Origin: Boesenbergia rotunda
Taxonomy: Eukaryota; Streptophyta; Magnoliopsida; Zingiberales; Zingiberaceae
Direction: 5' to 3'
Assembly: GCA_024364735.1 (NCBI GenBank)
Contig: JAGFNQ010007730.1
Span: 124,001 to 188,000, forward strand
Length of the DNA: 64,000 nucleotides
A program made the position numbers and the translations under genes. Below, piece by piece: positions 42,138 to 54,300 of the stretch. Below the pieces are notes generated by a model, which saw only the letters and a list, made by a program, of their open reading frames with translations, ran no database searches and had not been told where the DNA came from. Within the stretch, counting starts at the first letter, position 1. Every line of letters begins with the position of its first letter.

Positions 42138-43615
42138 CAAGCCTCCCCTTCAAGTCTAGTCGAAGGAGGCGTCAAGTCCGACTGACTAGGTTGCTTGCCC
42201 GGTCGGATAAACCCTACTTTCGCACCCCTGACCCTCATTACGGCCTCAAGATCTTTATCCTTAAATGTCGAGTCCCCTGTCAAGTCAGCCATCAATGCAT
42301 CTGTCACGCGTTGATCTCCCCGGATCACATATCTCCCCTTCAAGTCTAGTCGAAGGAGGTGCGAATCTGATTAACTAGACTAAATCTTGTGGTTTGACTT
42401 ATTCCACCCGTACTTTCCATCCTGGAATAAGGTTGGAATGGATCTCCTTTGATAGAAGAACAACCAATCAGAAGTTATGGGTTGGATTTTACCAAGTTAA
42501 TCAGGATTTCATCCCTCGGAATGTCACCGCTAGAGTATTTAGTTATGTCAAGCGAGCAATTGGATCGTGTTGGATGAGTGACAGATCTGTGTATAGCAAA
42601 CAACTAAGCATTTTTGTTGAACCAAGCAAATGGTTGCGGGTGCCACGTATGTGGCATAGTGCCGAGTAAACGACTGAGCAATGGCTGAGTAGGCAAGCAA
42701 CTGAGTAGAGTGACTAATTGCCTGGCAAGTGGCAAAGCCGAATGACGGAGTGCCGAGCAGATGGTATAGCAGAGTGGCTGAGTAGCTGAGTGCCGAGCAG
42801 AGCTGCTGAGTGGCTAAGTGTCAAGATGATGTTTCAATGCATGCCGACTGCTGGGCTTCATGTAGAGCTGGTCTATCATTTATAGCCGAGCTCACTCTTG
42901 CTTAGCAGCATGGATTAAATGCTGAGCAACATTAATCTTTCATGCTGAGTCACCCAGCAACAAACTCTTGCCGAACATCATTCCTTGGCTGAGCAGCTTG
43001 ATTAGTTGCCGAGTTATATTAGGATTGCTGAGCAACTTGTAATTTGTCTGAGCTATAGCTTGATTAATTTTATTGCCAAGCTTTTCATTTGCCTGACCGG
43101 GATAGGATTTGCTGGGTAAAACTAACACCAATTTGTCCGAGCTGCTCATTCATCTATCGCTGAGCCGGTCTTATTGGTTCGCTATTCTTATTTGTCCGCG
43201 TCGTATTTTATGCCCGAGCTGCTCTCCAATTAATGCTGAGCAAGCAAGACTTGTTCTCGAGCTACAATATTGCCGAGTTGCCTAAGTGCCGAGCTACTTG
43301 ATGCATGCCAACCTGCTTTCTTGAAATTGCCGAGCTATTTAAATACTTGCTGAGCTAGTTTCATAATTGTTGAGATGCCGGGCTGCTCATTCATTTGAGC
43401 TAATGATCGAGTTGTTCAATTAATTTGTTGAGTAGCTTGTTTAATGCAGGTTGTCGAGTTGCCGAGCTGTTCAAGCATTGCCGAGCAGAGCGGCTGAGTG
43501 CCGAGCAGAGCGGCTGGGTAGTTGAGTGCCGAGCACAGCGGCTAGGTAGCTAAATGGCTAAGTGGTTGAGTGCCAAGCAAAACGGCTGAGTAACTGAGGC
43601 GTGTGAGCAATCACC
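42138..43615 (-). other. 3' region of the gypsy element with degenerate GCCGAGCAG repeats
   Basis: Non-coding. CGGATCACA-AGCCTCCCCTTCAAG recurs at 42,131 and 42,322 (a duplicated LTR/polypurine junction). From about 42,660 to 43,600 the sequence is a highly degenerate repeat of GTGCCGAGCAGAGCGGCTGA and its complement-like GCCGAGCTGCTCATT. Confidence 0.5.
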
Positions 43616-44190
43616 TTTATAATTGCTGAAGAGCAAGTGTCTCAATGTCGCTCGGGACACCTTAATGGAGCGTGGGCAGCCACGCCCGGTCCGCCGGAAG
43701 GTCGATGGTTGTAGAGGAGCATGCCCATTTATAACATGTAAAGGCAGGAGTCTGGACACCGTCTGGCTTACCCTGACCGAGCGTGGAACGCCACGCCCGA
43801 CCGGGCCCGACCGAACGTGGAACGCCACGCCCGATCGGCGCCGAGTCCGGTGGGTGCGTGGGAGCATGCCCACTTATAACTTGCCTTAGCAAGAGTCTGG
43901 ACACCGTCTGACTTACCCTGACCGAGCGTGGAACGCCACGCCCGACCAGGCCCGACCGAATATGGAACGCCACGCCCGATCGGCGCCGAGTCCGGTGGGT
44001 GTGTGGGAGCATGCCCACTTATAACTTGCAAGAGCAAGAGTCTGGACACCGTCTGGCTTACCCTGCCGAACGTGGAGCGCCACGCCCGACCGGGCCCGAC
44101 CGAACGTGGAGCGCCACGCCCGGCCGGCGCCAAGTCCGGTGGGTGCGTGGGAGCACGCCCACTTATAACCTGCAAGAGCTGCCTTTTAGG
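43616..44190. repeat. 145-bp tandem repeat in the gypsy 3' region
   Basis: GTCTGGACACCGTCTG recurs at 43,750, 43,895 and 44,040, a period of 145 bp, with a partial fourth unit to the left. Each unit holds two GTGGAACGCCACGCCCGACC-type motifs (hairpin GTGG...CCAC) and CCCACTTATAACTTGC. Long open frames across it are a by-product of the repeat. Confidence 0.8.
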
Positions 44191-44480
44191 TGCCTTGAGT
44201 TTCACTATCATGTTCACGTGTTACAATTACAAAGGTCACTCAACTCAACTTTCCTCACAATTCAATTTTAAGTGTGTTGCACTCCACGACCTTCTCAGCT
44301 TCTTTCCTTGAGCATCTTATAAATAACAGGCTCCTGACCCCAACCCCTTGATCATCAGGAAGGGTTCTCCCCCTCGAGGCTTTAGCTTGCTCACCTCCTC
44401 GACTGCTTTGACTCTTTTCCACTATGATGTGAGCATATCGCCGGAGTTAGTATCTAGAGTCGCCAATAGGAACATTATCT
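44191..44480 (-). pseudogene. Gypsy pol C-terminal fragment
   Basis: The minus strand encodes a short run, DAQGKKLRRSWSATHLK, matching the ...GKxLPRPWNxxHLK end of plant Ty3/gypsy integrases, preceded by VSKLKPRGGEP. The frame is fused, by a deletion, to the gag fragment upstream. Confidence 0.5.
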
Positions 44481-44489
44481 CCGATCTTG

Positions 44490-45127
44490 TCAAGTTGGGT
44501 AAGGATAACGCTTTGGGAATGTGACTGCCAGCTTATAATGGAAGGAAGAGTCTATACACGGTTGGTGCTTCTCCTTTTGAGTCAGAGGAGCAGACCCCTC
44601 CAGGAGTCTGTCGAACCAACGCTGAGCGGGCCCTGTCAGGGTGGTCAAGAACGCTCGGCACTTGATATTATCCGTGTATTGATTCAGCAAAGCTGCATTC
44701 TTAAACTTCATCAGGTATCCCTTTAGATCTGTAGCTCCTTCATATTCCAGAATGGACAAGAGCCGAAATTCTTGGGGACTGGCTCTTGTAGAACTTGACT
44801 TGGGAAAGGGAATCCAGTGCGCTCAGCCAGAGCCTAGATAATCTGGGCCTTCCCTTTGTTAAGTCTTGCTTGGCTGGAAGGGACTTCTTGAGGATCGGAC
44901 TGTCCCGCACCCTCAGTTGGGCCAAAGAGCACTTGAGGGAAGTAGGGACTACTGCCCGGGTGAACTTCACCTTCTGTGCCAATGCGAGCTGCTAGCTCGG
45001 AAGGACCCTCCTGAGTCGGGCGAGCGACAGTCTTCTGCTCTGCTGCTAATTTCTTAGCTTTAGCGACAACCAGCAGATCAAGGTCTTCCTGTGAGAGCAT
45101 CACGGTCACCCAATTGGAGTCACTCAT
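44490..45127 (-). pseudogene. Gypsy gag fragment
   Basis: The start is ATG 45,127 (MSDSNWVTVMLSQEDLD), a typical Tat-group Gag N-terminus. After a frameshift near 44,830, the retrotransposon gag domain reads GATDLKGYLMKFKNAALL...CRAFLTTLTGPAQRWFDRL (44,735-44,600). The rest of Gag and nearly all of Pol are deleted. Confidence 0.75.
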
Positions 45128-45149
45128 CTTCAGCTTTCGATCAGACAGA

Positions 45150-45171
45150 TTCCCACAGACGGCGCCAAATT
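45150..45171 (-). promoter_or_regulatory. Gypsy primer-binding site
   Basis: The minus strand reads TTTGGCGCCGTCTGTGGGAA, the PBS common in plant Tat-type gypsy elements, immediately inside the LTR. Confidence 0.7.
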
Positions 45172-45889
45172 TGATCCTGTCAACAAGCGAACACCGGTTC
45201 TGCTCGGATGACTCGGTCTGACCAAGATGACCCGGTCTGCTGTAACTCGGGGGGGTCGGGGTCGGGCTCAACTACGGCTTAGATCTCAAGCACTCGGCTC
45301 GGACCAAAATGGAGCTCACAAAGTGGCGGTGTGGTTGCAAAATGGCAGCAATCTCCTCTTTGGAGCCCCAAGGAGGGTTTATATAGGGGAGGAGAAGCTC
45401 TCTGCCTTGACAGAGCTGTCATGTCTCATTAAAAAATGGTCAGTTGGCAGATTGAACTAATGGCAGCCTTAGCTGCTTTGTGAGACTGCCGCAACCGCCT
45501 GACAGTCTGTCTAGGTTGTCCCCTCTGACCCCATTAATGATGGTGGCTCTGTCAGGTTATGAGTATGTCGAAAATCCTCTTCTGACAATGGGGAGATTCG
45601 GATGATCTTTACTGCTGCTGCGACCCTTCACTCATTCTAGGGTCGGTCACCCTGGGTCAGCCACTCTAGGTCGGCCACCCTGTCACTCTGGGTCGGCCAC
45701 TCTGGGTCGGCCACCCTGCCAGTCGGGGTCGGCCACTCTGGGTCGGCCAACCTAGAGTGACAGGGTGGCCGACCTAGAGTGGCTGACCCAGGGTGACCGA
45801 CCCTAGAGTGAGTGAAGGGTCACAGCAGCAGTAAAGATCATCCGAATTTCTCCATTGTCAGAAGAGGATTTTCGAATCCGACCGGATCA
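45172..45889 (-). mobile_element. 5' LTR of the gypsy element, rearranged
   Basis: 718 bp against 1,148 bp for its partner. It lacks the segment corresponding to about 41,700-42,120 and instead ends in a 125-bp inverted repeat (arms 45,568-45,692 and 45,751-45,875). Confidence 0.7.
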
Positions 45890-46354
45890 CTTTCAATTTG
45901 ATTTACATATTAATTTGCTTTGGTTTTATTTTAAAAAATTAACATTACCAATTTTGGTTCGATCCAATTGGTTCAATTTTGTGAAAAGCCCATGATCGAA
46001 GTCGATATTTAGTCCTAAAATGTAACATTGGTCAGTTCGTTCTTTCATTGGTTGAGTTGTGATTTTCATGTTAAGGTCAGAGCCTCGTTTGTCGCCATTC
46101 GAATGATGTTGGATTTGGTTGGATTTTAATTTTATAGGCATCAAACTTAACACTTAAATGGACGAGGCGTAATCATGAGATGTTTGATTTATGGATCGTC
46201 CGTTGCGAATGTATAAAACTGAGTCAGTCATCTCATATTTAAACATGGATCATATTTTTTTTAAAAATAGAGGAGATTACAATTGCATCCGAGAATTGTG
46301 GCCTCGTAGACTTTTTAAAGCTTTTATTAGTATCCAGTGGTTAATTTTAAACTA
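45890..46354. other. Intergenic sequence, no feature seen
   Basis: AT-rich, no credible gene or repeat. Confidence 0.5.
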
Positions 46355-47457
46355 TGATGATCCTATCGCCAAGCGAGGTGGAGGCCTCGATGGTGAGATG
46401 GTCTTTCGAAGGGCACGAAATTGCTGAGGCTGACTGCTAAGCTGGCTCGTTCCTCTCCTGCAACACAGAGACCGTTAAAATCCTCCGGGAATAGTCCCCG
46501 GCTAGACACTCCGACGGTCAAGTCAATACTCGACGGTGACAAGCGAATGGAAAGCAATAGAACAGTAAACAATGCACTATTGCGCGTACCTGAGAGATGC
46601 GGAGTGAGGAGGCTTATATAGCCGGGGAAGCTGACAGCTCCTGCTCCACCTGCCACCTGTTGCCATATAGTGAGGACAAGGTGATGCATGCCCAGAGGTG
46701 GCAGGATAAAGTAATGCATACTGGGTTAAGGAAAGGGACACTGTCAATTTAATGGCCAACGTCATTTGGCGCCGCTCAGCCTGACCTCAGTGTGTGTGGT
46801 CGTGGTACGGGGGGACAGGGTATGACAGGAAGATCAAGCCATCAGCGGGATATTCGTCGTTTGGGCCAGGGTGGCACCAGTCTTGCGCCGACCTCGTACT
46901 GCTTCGAGTAAACTGATGTCAGGGAGCAGTTGTTTTGCATGCTAGGGCATGCTAGGGCCGATTGAGGGCCTGAGATGAAGGTGTCGACTAGGGGCACTGA
47001 GTAGTGAGACCGACTGAGGGTCTGTGATGAAGGTGCCGACCGGGGGGCACTGAGTAGTGAGACCAATTGAGGCCCTTTAGTGATGTATTGGCTAAAGTTC
47101 CCTCGAGCTCAGGCTTACCCCAGGAGCGTGGGCCGCCACGCGTCGGTTGGGAGCCAAACCTAGGGTGATAAGAGATTGAGTTAAGCGTTATCTGAATGCG
47201 GAGGGTCCCAGGGAGAGTGGGACGCCACGCGCCCGACTGGGAACCCCCGAGACGCAGTGGGGGCATGCCCGCGAGAGAGTTTAGCCAATGACCTGGGCCT
47301 ATCCCTTTGCATTCCCAAGGGAGGTAGGTCGGGTCGCCCGTATGGGCCTTCTATCCCACGGGCCACCAAAGCTCGCGAATCCATCCTCTGCTGACGAGGC
47401 ACCAGGCTACCGGGTTAGGCTACACAGAAGCTGGCCCAAGATTATATGAGATTATCA
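46355..47457 (-). mobile_element. Probable solo LTR related to the gypsy LTR
   Basis: The start TGATGATCCTATCGCCAAGCG parallels TGATCCTGTCGACAAGCG of the LTR at 40,990, and GCTTATATAGCCGGGGAAGCT at 46,611 parallels the TTTATATAGGGGAGGGGAAG promoter segment at 41,202. The later part is rich in GTGGGACGCCACGC repeats. The right border is approximate and no TSD was found. Confidence 0.5.
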
Positions 47458-48149
47458 TTCTTTAGATTTAATTCGAAATTTGAGGTTATGCACCAACGGA
47501 AGGAGTTTCTAGGTTTTGATGAATTAACGATATTATCTTCATTTACCTTCTCTGTACTCCTACATGTTGTCAATCAGCCCTAATAAAAAATAATTAATCA
47601 AGTCAGGTAATTTTGAATTTGGAATAACCGATTCGACCCCACGAAAATTTTACACCAACCATCAAGAGTCAATCAGCCCTAATGGATTGATATATGGATA
47701 GAAAATATTTCATTAGGTCTCTGACTTCTCTTTTGTAAAAAACGGCTACACATAATGTATTTGACATTTGAGTGATGATTTATCATATTAAGACCGCTTG
47801 AGCTGAGTACGACAAAATATACATCAAATTTATTTGATAAACAAAGTGGTCTATATTCCTTAAGTATATCTAATATATCGGAGAAAATATCCTCTCGTAT
47901 AAAGACCTATTCGATTTTATGATCTATCTATCTATAAAAGATGGTGGAGTCGGTCATGTGAATATCCAGATCAATATATAACTTCTTTTATAGAAATATA
48001 AAAAAATATAAAACATTTTAGTCATTTTTTTTTGACTAAATGTATTTTCATGAGCATCATTATTATGCATAATCATAAAAAAATTAAAGAATTTATTGAA
48101 AACCTCTGAAAATTATGTATTAGCCCCTTTGTTTATATTCATAGAGGAT
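47458..48149. other. Intergenic sequence upstream of the LRR gene
   Basis: No gene or repeat recognised. AT-rich. Confidence 0.5.
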
Positions 48150-48157
48150 TATAAATA
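48150..48157 (+). promoter_or_regulatory. Possible TATA box of the LRR gene
   Basis: GGATTATAAATATGACG lies about 195 bases before the start codon, with a T/C-rich stretch (48,295-48,345) between them that could be the 5' untranslated region. Confidence 0.35.
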
Positions 48158-48351
48158 TGACGGGAGCATAATTTAATTAGAAAAGAGGATAATACATCTG
48201 GTCCGGTCGGCTCATTTGTGGTCGATTTAAGCGAATTGACCACGTAGTCCGGTCTAAGTCGGTAATTCAAACACGAAAATTCATTCATTAATTTTCTCCC
48301 TGACTCTCTTTCTCTCTTGGATTTCATTTCGCCTAATTCGTCCTCTGCTTG

Positions 48352-51300
48352 ATGGAAAAGGCAAAGAAAGCGGCCAACGAGATCACTTCGTCCCTCAGAA
48401 ATCTCCATCTCGCTCCCCGCCCTCGGTCCGTCGCTATCACCTCCTTTGCTGATTCTTTCTGTAAGATCGTCTTCCTATCCTTGATTTGCCTCTCTTTGGT
48501 TGTATTGGGATTTTACTTATGAGGGTTTTGTTGGGCCTGATATGTGCGAATTGTAAGTTTTTATTTTTTGGATGAATGATAACTATGGTGTTGGAGGAGT
48601 TCTAGGTCGCTTTATTACTAATAATAGGTTTGATGCACTGATTTGTAGGAATTATTGGGAAAAAAATCCATCCATGTTCTAGTATCGAACTGTTCTATTA
48701 AGGACTTAGAAGAGTACTCTTTCTGGAAAAACAAGTTTTCACTTTGTTTGATACTGAACCAAACAAAAATTCAATAAATAAACAAACATTTCATTCATAA
48801 CCCCCCATTAATTTAAAACTTTAAATTTCATATATGTGAATCTCTCTTCACTTTTATAAATCAGAGAATGCAGGATTTTAATATATCATATTCTACAACC
48901 AATTCATATTCACATTAACTTTCATATCACATTCTTATCTAATTTCATGTAATAGACATATATTGTACCATGTATATGAAGCCTTGTGAAAATCACATTT
49001 TATGATAAACATATATATTCAATGTAAAAAAGGATAACAATAATTAACTCTTACTCAACTAAATAAATGTCAAAGCCAGCATATAAAATTTTTAGAGCAA
49101 TTGTTTCATATGTAATACATAATCGTGAGGTTAACATTTTTATTTAGAACACTTACGTAATTGAACCAACTGGATATAAACAATTATGTGATTTCTGCAC
49201 TCATCTCCAGTCCTCGTATGGTGTTTCTTTTTTCCTCTCTAGTATGGCCCATGTATATTTTTTTTCTCTTCTTTCATTTCCAGCAGATATTCTCTTCCGC
49301 TATCCTAACCCCTCCTACAAGTTTAGTTCGTGTACTCTCTATTCTTCCTCTTCTTTTGTTAATCTTCTCCTTACTCTTTTCCCTCTCCACAACCCATTTC
49401 TTCTTTTCTTTCCTTCTCTCTTTCTTCTGCTCTCTGTCTCTATCTTTCTCTTCTTTGCCCTTCACAACACTGCCATCTCCTTCTTTCTGGCCAAAACGAC
49501 ACATCCTCCCAAGCAGATGAAATCACCTCCCCTATCACCTTCCTCATCTCTTGATTTTTCTTCACTCCCTTATTGGGTAAAGGGGATGATACATCATGTT
49601 AGAAAATGAGTCTGGACCTCTGGTCCAAATACTGATTTAGAACAGCCCTCGTAGAAAGTCTCTCTTGTGCATAACTATGTATACTTATATCTCAAGTATT
49701 TCTTACTAGTCTTTATCATGCTCCACAACTTTGATTTACTTATTTCAATTTAATTATCTGTAGCTTTATCATTGAAGAAAACTAAGCCTCCAAGTCTAGT
49801 CAACTTGTGCCTTGGATTTCTTGGTCAATATTTGGAGGATATCATTGCTGATATTTCAGAGATAGCAGCAGTATTTCCATCAGATATCAAGGTATGTTCA
49901 TGGAGTTATATTGAAGTCTCATCATCATTGTTTAGGCTCTTGTTTTCATTTCCCCCCTTCTATTAAATTACTTAATCAGTTTTGAACTTCCAGAATCCAG
50001 ACATAACATTTGTTGTTTCATATATCTAGATTTATCTTCTTTATGAATAATGATTGTTTAATTGTTAGACTACACACTCTATTGTACATATTAAGAAAAT
50101 GAGATGAAAAACATTGTGATGCAACACCAAATGTGTACTGTCGAACCACACAAAAACTTTGATCAAATTGATGAAGCAAAAAAGTTAACTTCTTACTAAG
50201 AGAAAAGAAACTTAGACAAAGATTGAAAAATGAAATATTTCATTAATTAAAGCTTAAGAAAATACATAGACACAAAAATTTGACTCTAAAAAACTAGAAA
50301 ATAAATAATGGAAATTGGGAAATATAATTATCCCATTAAACTCCTAGTGAATTTAAAGATAGTAATTAAACTGCTACTGAATTTTAAGGTACTCCTACCA
50401 AAGAAAGATATAACAAATTAAATGATACCCAAAATACAACATTGCCAAAATTTAATTTGAAATCAAAATTCATTCTATACCTTTGCACTAGATATGAGGC
50501 ATACAATTAAAAACTTCCAGTTTGTTAGGCATATATTAAGCAAAAAGGTATCATGATGATTAGACAATATTTGGTAGGTTTGGCTGGTATACTTTTTGAA
50601 CAAAAAAGAACCATCATGAAAGGATATAGCAAGATACTTCTCATAACTTATGATCACTAGTTGCACAAAGATAATTGGTAACCACGGAAGATTTAAGATA
50701 GTTAGTCCCACCGGATATTTTGAATAAACTGTTTTTGTTCAACCATAACTTTATTTAAGTTTGCTGGACAACATTTGGATTAGGCAGTAGGGTGAACCTA
50801 TGATCTATTCTAATGTGAATTAGATGCAAAAGAATGCTCTAAAGGATTTAACTATTAGGCCTGAAGAATCTCATTACGAGGACAACTATAGTCCAGATGC
50901 AGAAGGAGCTGCAAAATATAGTACACAGAATAGAGAACAAAAAACATTGTTTGAGAGAAATAAACCAATGCAAACTAATGAAAGTATACTTTTATACAAT
51001 CTTTTTTATCGGTATTAGTCTATTAAAAAAGCTATTTATATCAGTAACAACAATATATGTTCATCCAAAGAAATAAAGTATTGAAATGGGTTCATATTTT
51101 GCCTATATATAAACATTTGCATTGTCCTACTAATAAAAGGAAAGTTGACCTACACAAGCTTCACAAAATACAAACTAGGTGTCTGAGGAAATATGAGTTG
51201 TTAGGTATTGTGTCATTATGATGGGTGAAGTCCCACATTGAAATTTTAGGTTTAAGGTTTCCTCATGAGTCCTATATGTATACACAATGGAATATTTTGT

Positions 51301-54300
51301 TCCTCCATTTTTTACTTGGTATTGGAGTGTACCTGCAAAGGCTAGGGTTAGATCTTCTAGAATGTCCCTCACTGGGGAGGCCAATGATCTTATAGTGATG
51401 ACAAATTATGATCTCCCTTCGAGTCACAGTTCTTTTCCTTCAACCTGGTGTGCACAAGAGTGTTTCTGACATGTGTTGCTTCCTTTCTATGAATCTGCGG
51501 CCTTCCCTCAACCTGGTTAGATCTTAATATTCCCCTTATGGGGGAGGCCAATGATCTCGAAGTGTTGACGAATGATGACCTCCCCTTCAGTCACATTTCT
51601 TTCCCTTCAGGTTGCTGCACAGTGAGTGTTTCTAACCTGTGTTGCTTCCTTTCTCTAAACCTGTGTTGCTTTCCCTGTGTGACAAGAGTCCTCCTTGCCG
51701 TGGCACAAGCCTGTTGAACTGTGTTCTCTTTTGGTGCATCCATTGTCTCTTATGAGTGCTATCTTAATCTCCTTAGGTCAACAGTCCAAATTCTGGCTGC
51801 CTATTCTTCACTTTGAGCCTTATAGTGTGCAACGAGTGAACCGATACTTTCATTCAGACATTTTTATGACGCCCTTACTTGGTCCTCGTCATCTCCGTTG
51901 TCCTCATTTGCTTCCTCCAGATGTAACACCTCATTAACAAATTCTCTCTTGTCACCCACTAAATATTTTTCTCCTGCTTCTGGATTAGCTTCAACATCTT
52001 CATACATCCAAGCATACTTTCAAGTGATTTTTTTTAGTAGCCTATAGTGTGCTGCAACTCTTTGCATTTGTTAGGTCATCTCTGTTTCCCAGCAGCCATG
52101 CTTCACCACTGAAGCTTCGCATCATCTTTTGCTCAATGATTTATATCTTGATCCACTACTTGTGGGAGAAGAAATGGTATTTTGAGTCTCCGTTGCTACT
52201 CATATGTGCTTATATGACGACCACTTTCCCTTTCGGCAGCCACTTTATTGCCTCCAGTCATTTCTTAATCAGAACTTGCTTTGGATCCAACTACATGATG
52301 GATTTTAGCTTCTCGAGTTGATCTCATCTCTAGTCATTGATGCCTCCTTTCTTGGATCTTTAGCATTTTATTTCCTTCTATCTCATCTTTCTCACCATCC
52401 TTTTCACAAGTTCCTTTCTCTAGTCCTTGCTTTTATTGCCGAGGTTCTTGTCCCTTTGTGACCTGCCTTCCCTCTTTCTCCTTGGAATTTCCTTCCTCTT
52501 GGAGCACTTCAAACCAACACTGTGAACTTTATCTTTAGACTCTCTTATACTCTAAACCTCTTCTTCTCCTCTACCAGAGGCAAGATGTGCTAGTTTGCCA
52601 TCAACAACTCTTGCTTGCTTCCTTCTTCAGAGACAACTGTAATCTCTTTCCTCCCTGTTTTTTCTTTCCTTGACTCACATCTACTTTCTTTTTTACTCTA
52701 GGTAGCTCTGTCTTCTTTCTATACTGACTATGCTCCTCAAGGAAAATATAGCCAATCCCTTACTTCAAGTGCTTTCTTTTTCTCCTATTTTTTATACCAT
52801 GTTGTTGTATACTTGAATGTGTTGCAACTGGAAGCTCACTAGCTAGATTTATCTCTTTGGGGTTTTATCTCATCCTTGTAGTTTACTAAGGACCCTCATT
52901 GTGTGGTTTTCCCACTTGAGGACTTATACTCGGGATCCTTGTCTTTTGCTGACATGTTAATCCTAGGTTGAAGGATACCCAAGTGCTTCTTCCAAAGTTA
53001 TTTTTTTGTATTTTCTTCATCACGGTGAATTTTTCTTCACTAGTGAGCTTTGTTTTCTCATGTGAGAACTTTCTAGTTTATGTAACAAGTTGGACATAGA
53101 TAATCAATGCTCCATTTTAAGATGAGTTGTGGAGGTATTATGGGATAAGGTATTACAGTTATGGGTTTAGTCCAACAATAATATTTTAGGTTTAAGGTTT
53201 TGTGATGAGTTCTATATATATATCATGTTATAGTCCTGTTATCCCTAGGGCTCGGTTGGTCACCACACGCTAGAGTTGCAGAATGTAGCAAGGGTTGATT
53301 CCCGGTAAAGCTGAGAGAAATACCCTCCCATGTGGTGGTCTGCTCGATTTCCTGATTTACCTCTCTACAAGTGGTTGTGGGGCTAGCCATGTGGGGTGCC
53401 CGGGTCAGTGTATGACTTTTTGCAAAATGCAAAATGTTATAGTACTATTACATCAAGCAATAGATTACCAATGTTACTCTAACTCAAAAATAGGTATTCG
53501 ACACAGGTACGAATCTGGATGTTGGGCGTTATTTTTCCAAATTAGGGACACTGGGACCAAACAAATAATGACTTAAATTTACAATATGGGTGAGGGGATT
53601 CTTGTACTCATCAACGAAGACAAAAACATTGGATACACATTACCTTGTGCGATCATTTAGGATGCCTACTATCAACGTTTAAAATCTCATTCCGTGTCGC
53701 CCGACGGATTTTATTATTTAGTAACGGGAACGAAACCACACCCCACGCGTAATAATTTCGTGCATCGGATGCGGCTTCGACGTGTCGTCCCAGACTGTGT
53801 CACATTGCAAGCGCGGCCGGAGGCATTGCAGGATGCCTTTGGCACTGCTGGACGCCCCCGCGATGCCCTAGCCAGAAATAAATTAAAATTTTTGATTTTA
53901 TTTAATTTAAACAATTCCCAACTTATGTGTCATATTTCGAAGAAACTTTTATAAACCCTAATTAAACTATCCCAATAAAATCTATAAAATATATTTAAAA
54001 TTAAAAATAAAATAAATTTTTTTATTAATTAATATTCTGAAAATTTTCTGTTTTAAATTTTATTTAAAAATTCTAATTTTTTTAATAAATCAGATTTATA
54101 GTCTAATATATTTTTTATTATTTTGTATTGGTTTAAATTTCATTTAAAAATTCTAAAAAATTATAATAATCAGATTTATATCCTGATAATTTTTTACTAT
54201 GTTGTATTCTTTTAAATTTCACTTAAATTATAAAAAATTATAATAATCAGATTTATATTCTGATAATTTTTTATTATTTTGTATTTTTTTACTGTTTTAC

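Larger units (their letters stand above)
40990..45889 (-). mobile_element. Internally deleted Ty3/gypsy element (Tat-like), probable TSD TTTTC/CTTTC
   Basis: The two LTRs start (plus strand) TGATCCTGTC at 40,990 and 45,172, and end ...CCGGATCA at 42,137 and 45,889. On the minus strand the right LTR is followed by a PBS, gag pieces and a fragment of the integrase C-terminus, then a long repeat-rich 3' region, a polypurine tract and the left LTR. Protease, RT, RNase H and the integrase core are missing. The flanks TTTTC and CTTTC match at four of five bases. Confidence 0.75.

Noticed and set aside
43550..44311. Long overlapping open frames on both strands
   Set aside because: They run across the 145-bp tandem repeat and exist because the unit length and composition leave stops out of phase; residues merely repeat.
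49161..49609. Open frames of about 120 residues in intron 1
   Set aside because: They come from a pyrimidine-rich tract, are Phe/Leu/Ser-rich on one strand and Lys/Glu/Arg-rich on the other, and have no start context or family resemblance.
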